A DNA stretch of 31,957 bases, taken from assembly GCA_900547765.1 (NCBI GenBank), contig URIA01000025.1, positions 1 through 31,957 of the forward strand, read 5' to 3'. Source of the DNA: an uncultured Collinsella sp. (lineage in GTDB: Bacteria; Actinomycetota; Coriobacteriia; Coriobacteriales; Coriobacteriaceae). The notes under the pieces were generated by a model. That model saw nothing but the letters and a program-made list of their open reading frames with translations. It searched no databases and had not been told where the DNA came from. Below, piece after piece: positions 30,190 through 31,957 of the stretch. The position numbers and the translations under genes were made by a program. Position 1 is the stretch's first letter; the number at the start of each line of letters is the position of its first letter.

Positions 30190-31398
30190 TTATGTTTGGG
30201 TGTTGATGATGGAGGGCTGCGTCGCGATTGAACTGCTCTTTCGGGCCTTCTCTACGAATTCGCTGATCCAAGATCTTGTTGTGTTCTTGAGGATCCGGAT
30301 GTTTTCGGTCGCTTCAATTTCGATTTCCATCATTGCCCTGTCGGCGATGTCGTCCGGCAATGTCGGCAAGCCACTGGGAGCAGTCTCCCTGTACTTCTTG
30401 GCAAACATGGATACGTATCTTTCGACAAAGAACTTTTTGTCGCTTACGCTTAGCTTGGAGAAGTGGCTCATCAAATTGAAGCGGGAGAGGAGTTCTGCCG
30501 GGAAAGTTTCATTGATCTTCCCGAGGGGGCAGTTTGTCGTGAATACGATGATGAACCCGCGGAGATCGTGCTCCATCCCTTGGGAGTCCGTGAACGATCC
30601 TGTCTCGAGGAGATCGAGGAAGAAGTTCCAGACGGCGGGTTCAGCTTTCTCGAACTCATCCACCAGGAGAATTCCGGCATCGGACGAGTCGATCTTCTTT
30701 CCCAGCTCGCCTTCTTCGCTTCCCATGTATCCTCTCGGGCTGCCAATCAGGGAGTTTAGAGAGTCCTTGCTGCTGTAGTTCCCAAGATTGACTTTAGGGA
30801 GGGGCTGGCATGGCGCGATTGCCTCGCAGAGAATCTTGGCGACTTCTGTTTTCCCGACACCCGAAGGGCCAAGAAGGAGCAACGAGAACACCGGCTGCTC
30901 GTCGAGCGCGTTGAAGAGCCTGAAGCTGCGCGATCGGGATTCGAAGGAGCGTTTGAATTCGATCTGGCCTATGAGCTCGCTTTCGAGGGTGGTGAGGACC
31001 TGTTTGAATTCGAGTTCGTCGAGGGATACGAGTGGTCTCTTTACTCTTTTGTCCTTCTGGGCGTCCTTATCGATCTCGATGTCGCATTCTATAATGTCGT
31101 CGAACATGGTTCTCAATTGGTATGCTCCTTCGTTCACGGTTTTATCGTCTCCGATGAAGAGGGTGCCAAAGGGTAGCTGGTGGACGAGGAGCTCGAATTT
31201 CGATGCCAGCTGAAGATCGCCCGAGAGTAACCCCACAAGTGATGAAACGTCCACGACGAGCTTTTTCTCGGAGAGGAGCTCGGAGATTTGGTCGCTTCCG
31301 TGTAGTTCGAGAAGCGACATCAACTTGAAGCCGCCGTCTCCGAGCTGGTCGATCAGGGCTTTATACTGGGATTTGTTGTATGTGACGAGTTTGCGCAT
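30190..31398 (-). CDS. AAA+ ATPase, ClpB-like (AAA_2) domain
   Basis: The 402-residue protein has an unrecognised N-terminal domain (about 1-130) and one AAA+ module. Walker A is GPSGVGKT (177-184), Walker B ILLVDE (243-248), and the segment FLDLLETGSFTDSQG (260-274) is typical of ClpA/ClpB second domains. Sensor 1 is TTN (287-289) and the arginine finger R306 lies in ELLSRFN. The ATPase site looks complete. The usual second ATPase ring and protease-binding loop of Clp proteins are absent, so this is not a standard chaperone. The start at 31398 lies 11 bases after the upstream gene's stop codon, so the two probably work together. A role in a defence or mobile system is possible but unproven. 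Confidence 0.82.
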   Translation of the reverse strand: MRKLVTYNKSQYKALIDQLGDGGFKLMSLLELHGSDQISELLSEKKLVVDVSSLVGLLSGDLQLASKFELLVHQLPFGTLFIGDDKTVNEGAYQLRTMFDDIIECDIEIDKDAQKDKRVKRPLVSLDELEFKQVLTTLESELIGQIEFKRSFESRSRSFRLFNALDEQPVFSLLLLGPSGVGKTEVAKILCEAIAPCQPLPKVNLGNYSSKDSLNSLIGSPRGYMGSEEGELGKKIDSSDAGILLVDEFEKAEPAVWNFFLDLLETGSFTDSQGMEHDLRGFIIVFTTNCPLGKINETFPAELLSRFNLMSHFSKLSVSDKKFFVERYVSMFAKKYRETAPSGLPTLPDDIADRAMMEIEIEATENIRILKNTTRSWISEFVEKARKSSSIATQPSIINTQT

Positions 31399-31409
31399 GG
31401 CGTTGCCTA

Positions 31410-31914
31410 TCAAGCCTCGAAGGACACTGCCTGAATGACAGCAAGGATGTCTATGTAATAGCCCTGTTCTACCCGATTGCCGCCGCCGGTCATGGCGGTG
31501 GGTGACGGGTTCTTTCCGCATATAACAATGTCGTTCTGCGGCGTGCGTTTCGGGTCGTCTGGCTGTTGGAAGTAATCGAGGGGGCTCTTCATCTGGGCCG
31601 GGGTGATTTTCCCTTTGCATATCCCGACGATGCCGACCTTTCCGATGAGCAGGTCGTCGATTGTGTACCCGCTTTCGAACATTTCTTCTCCATCGAGGGG
31701 AATCTTCGCGTACAGCGGCGTTCTTCTTCTTGCGCGGTTTCCTCTGAGCTTGAAGGCTGCGCCGTCTCCTATGAAGGATTGCATCATGTGGCCGATGTCG
31801 AGGTCTCCGGCATCGGGGACGGTGATTCCGTCGAAGGTCCCGCTCATGATCGCCATGATGCCTCGAATCTCCTCCTCATTGATGAGCTCCAGCGAGACAT
31901 CGCCGATGTATGCG
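31410..31914 (-). CDS. Unrecognised protein, N-terminus missing at the contig end
   Basis: The last 167 residues are present (first genuine residues AYIGDVSLELINEEE), with stop at 31410. The part upstream of 31914 is adapter; the apparent start MCIRDS is an artefact of translating it. The sequence has a hydrophilic region with RGNRARRRTPLYAKIPLDGEE, then a beta-rich part (LIGKVGIVGICKG) and an end GYYIDILAVIQAV. The end and the compact beta pattern faintly recall DUF6414-type proteins, but I cannot confirm this. It is immediately upstream of the AAA+ ATPase gene and probably in one operon with it. The full length is unknown. Confidence 0.7.
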
Positions 31915-31957
31915 CTGTCTCTTATACACATCTGACGCTGCCGACGACTCCTTACGT
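31915..31957. other. Illumina Nextera adapter and index (not genomic)
   Basis: CTGTCTCTTATACACATCT at 31915-31933 is the transposase mosaic end. GACGCTGCCGACGA (31934-31947) is the rest of the read-through adapter. CTCCTTAC (31948-31955) is the reverse complement of the i5 index GTAAGGAG, and GT begins the flow-cell adapter. This stretch should be trimmed. Confidence 0.98.

Noticed and set aside
31410..31931. Apparent complete gene starting MCIRDS
   Set aside because: The first six residues are translated Nextera adapter. The true gene is truncated at 31914.

Overview
The window is a GC-rich chromosomal contig end. Gene content, family flavour and gene order point to a gut actinobacterium of the Coriobacteriia, most likely Collinsella or a close relative. 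This is inferred from the protein families; no 16S gene or other direct marker is present. The last 43 bases (31915-31957) are not biological: they are Illumina Nextera transposase adapter with an i5 index.

Region A (1-2560, plus strand): the tail of a YxeA-like secreted protein, apparently frameshifted in a G6 run, then an OmpR-type response regulator and its sensor histidine kinase, closed by a perfect 16-bp hairpin. Positions 2559-3070 are AT-richer and hold short repeats and Arg/Tyr-rich mini-ORFs but no gene I can support firmly.

Region B (3070-20535, minus strand): a dense housekeeping block flanked by tRNA-Pro(GGG) and tRNA-Ala(GGC). In transcription order (from 20346 down to 3267) it encodes an ABC-F ATPase, a small membrane protein, a site-2-type protease, ScpA, ScpB, an RluB-type pseudouridine synthase, Cmk, PlsC, IspH, a PDZ/radical-SAM DUF512 protein, Der, PlsY, GpsA, Rpe, a cysteine desulfurase, a Nif3-like protein, a zinc-ribbon coiled-coil protein and CoaBC. 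Many genes overlap by 4-14 bases or sit 2-10 bases apart, so much of it is probably cotranscribed. GpsA, PlsY and PlsC together make phosphatidic acid. ScpA and ScpB are the SMC partners. CoaBC, Cmk, IspH and the desulfurase supply CoA, CMP/dCMP kinase activity, isoprenoids and sulfur for Fe-S or thio-modification.

Region C (20536-31914): an accessory region of lower GC. It has a 156-bp element bounded by a perfect 30-bp inverted repeat, a coriobacterial endonuclease-like protein, tRNA-Val(CAC), several unrecognised genes, and a membrane-anchored degenerate GIY-YIG protein. Three copies of one LPXTG-anchored surface protein family follow (one a collapsed remnant, two nearly identical), with two toxin-antitoxin modules interleaved between them. 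The first is a type III module: a ToxN/TenpN-like RNase gene preceded by an intrinsic terminator and two exact 49-nt RNA repeats that can each fold as a pseudoknot. The second is a DinJ-YafQ type II pair. The contig ends in a ClpB-like AAA+ ATPase gene and the truncated gene upstream of it.

The clearest system-level find is the type III toxin-antitoxin locus at 24469-25063. The recombination-prone surface protein copies separated by toxin-antitoxin modules come second.
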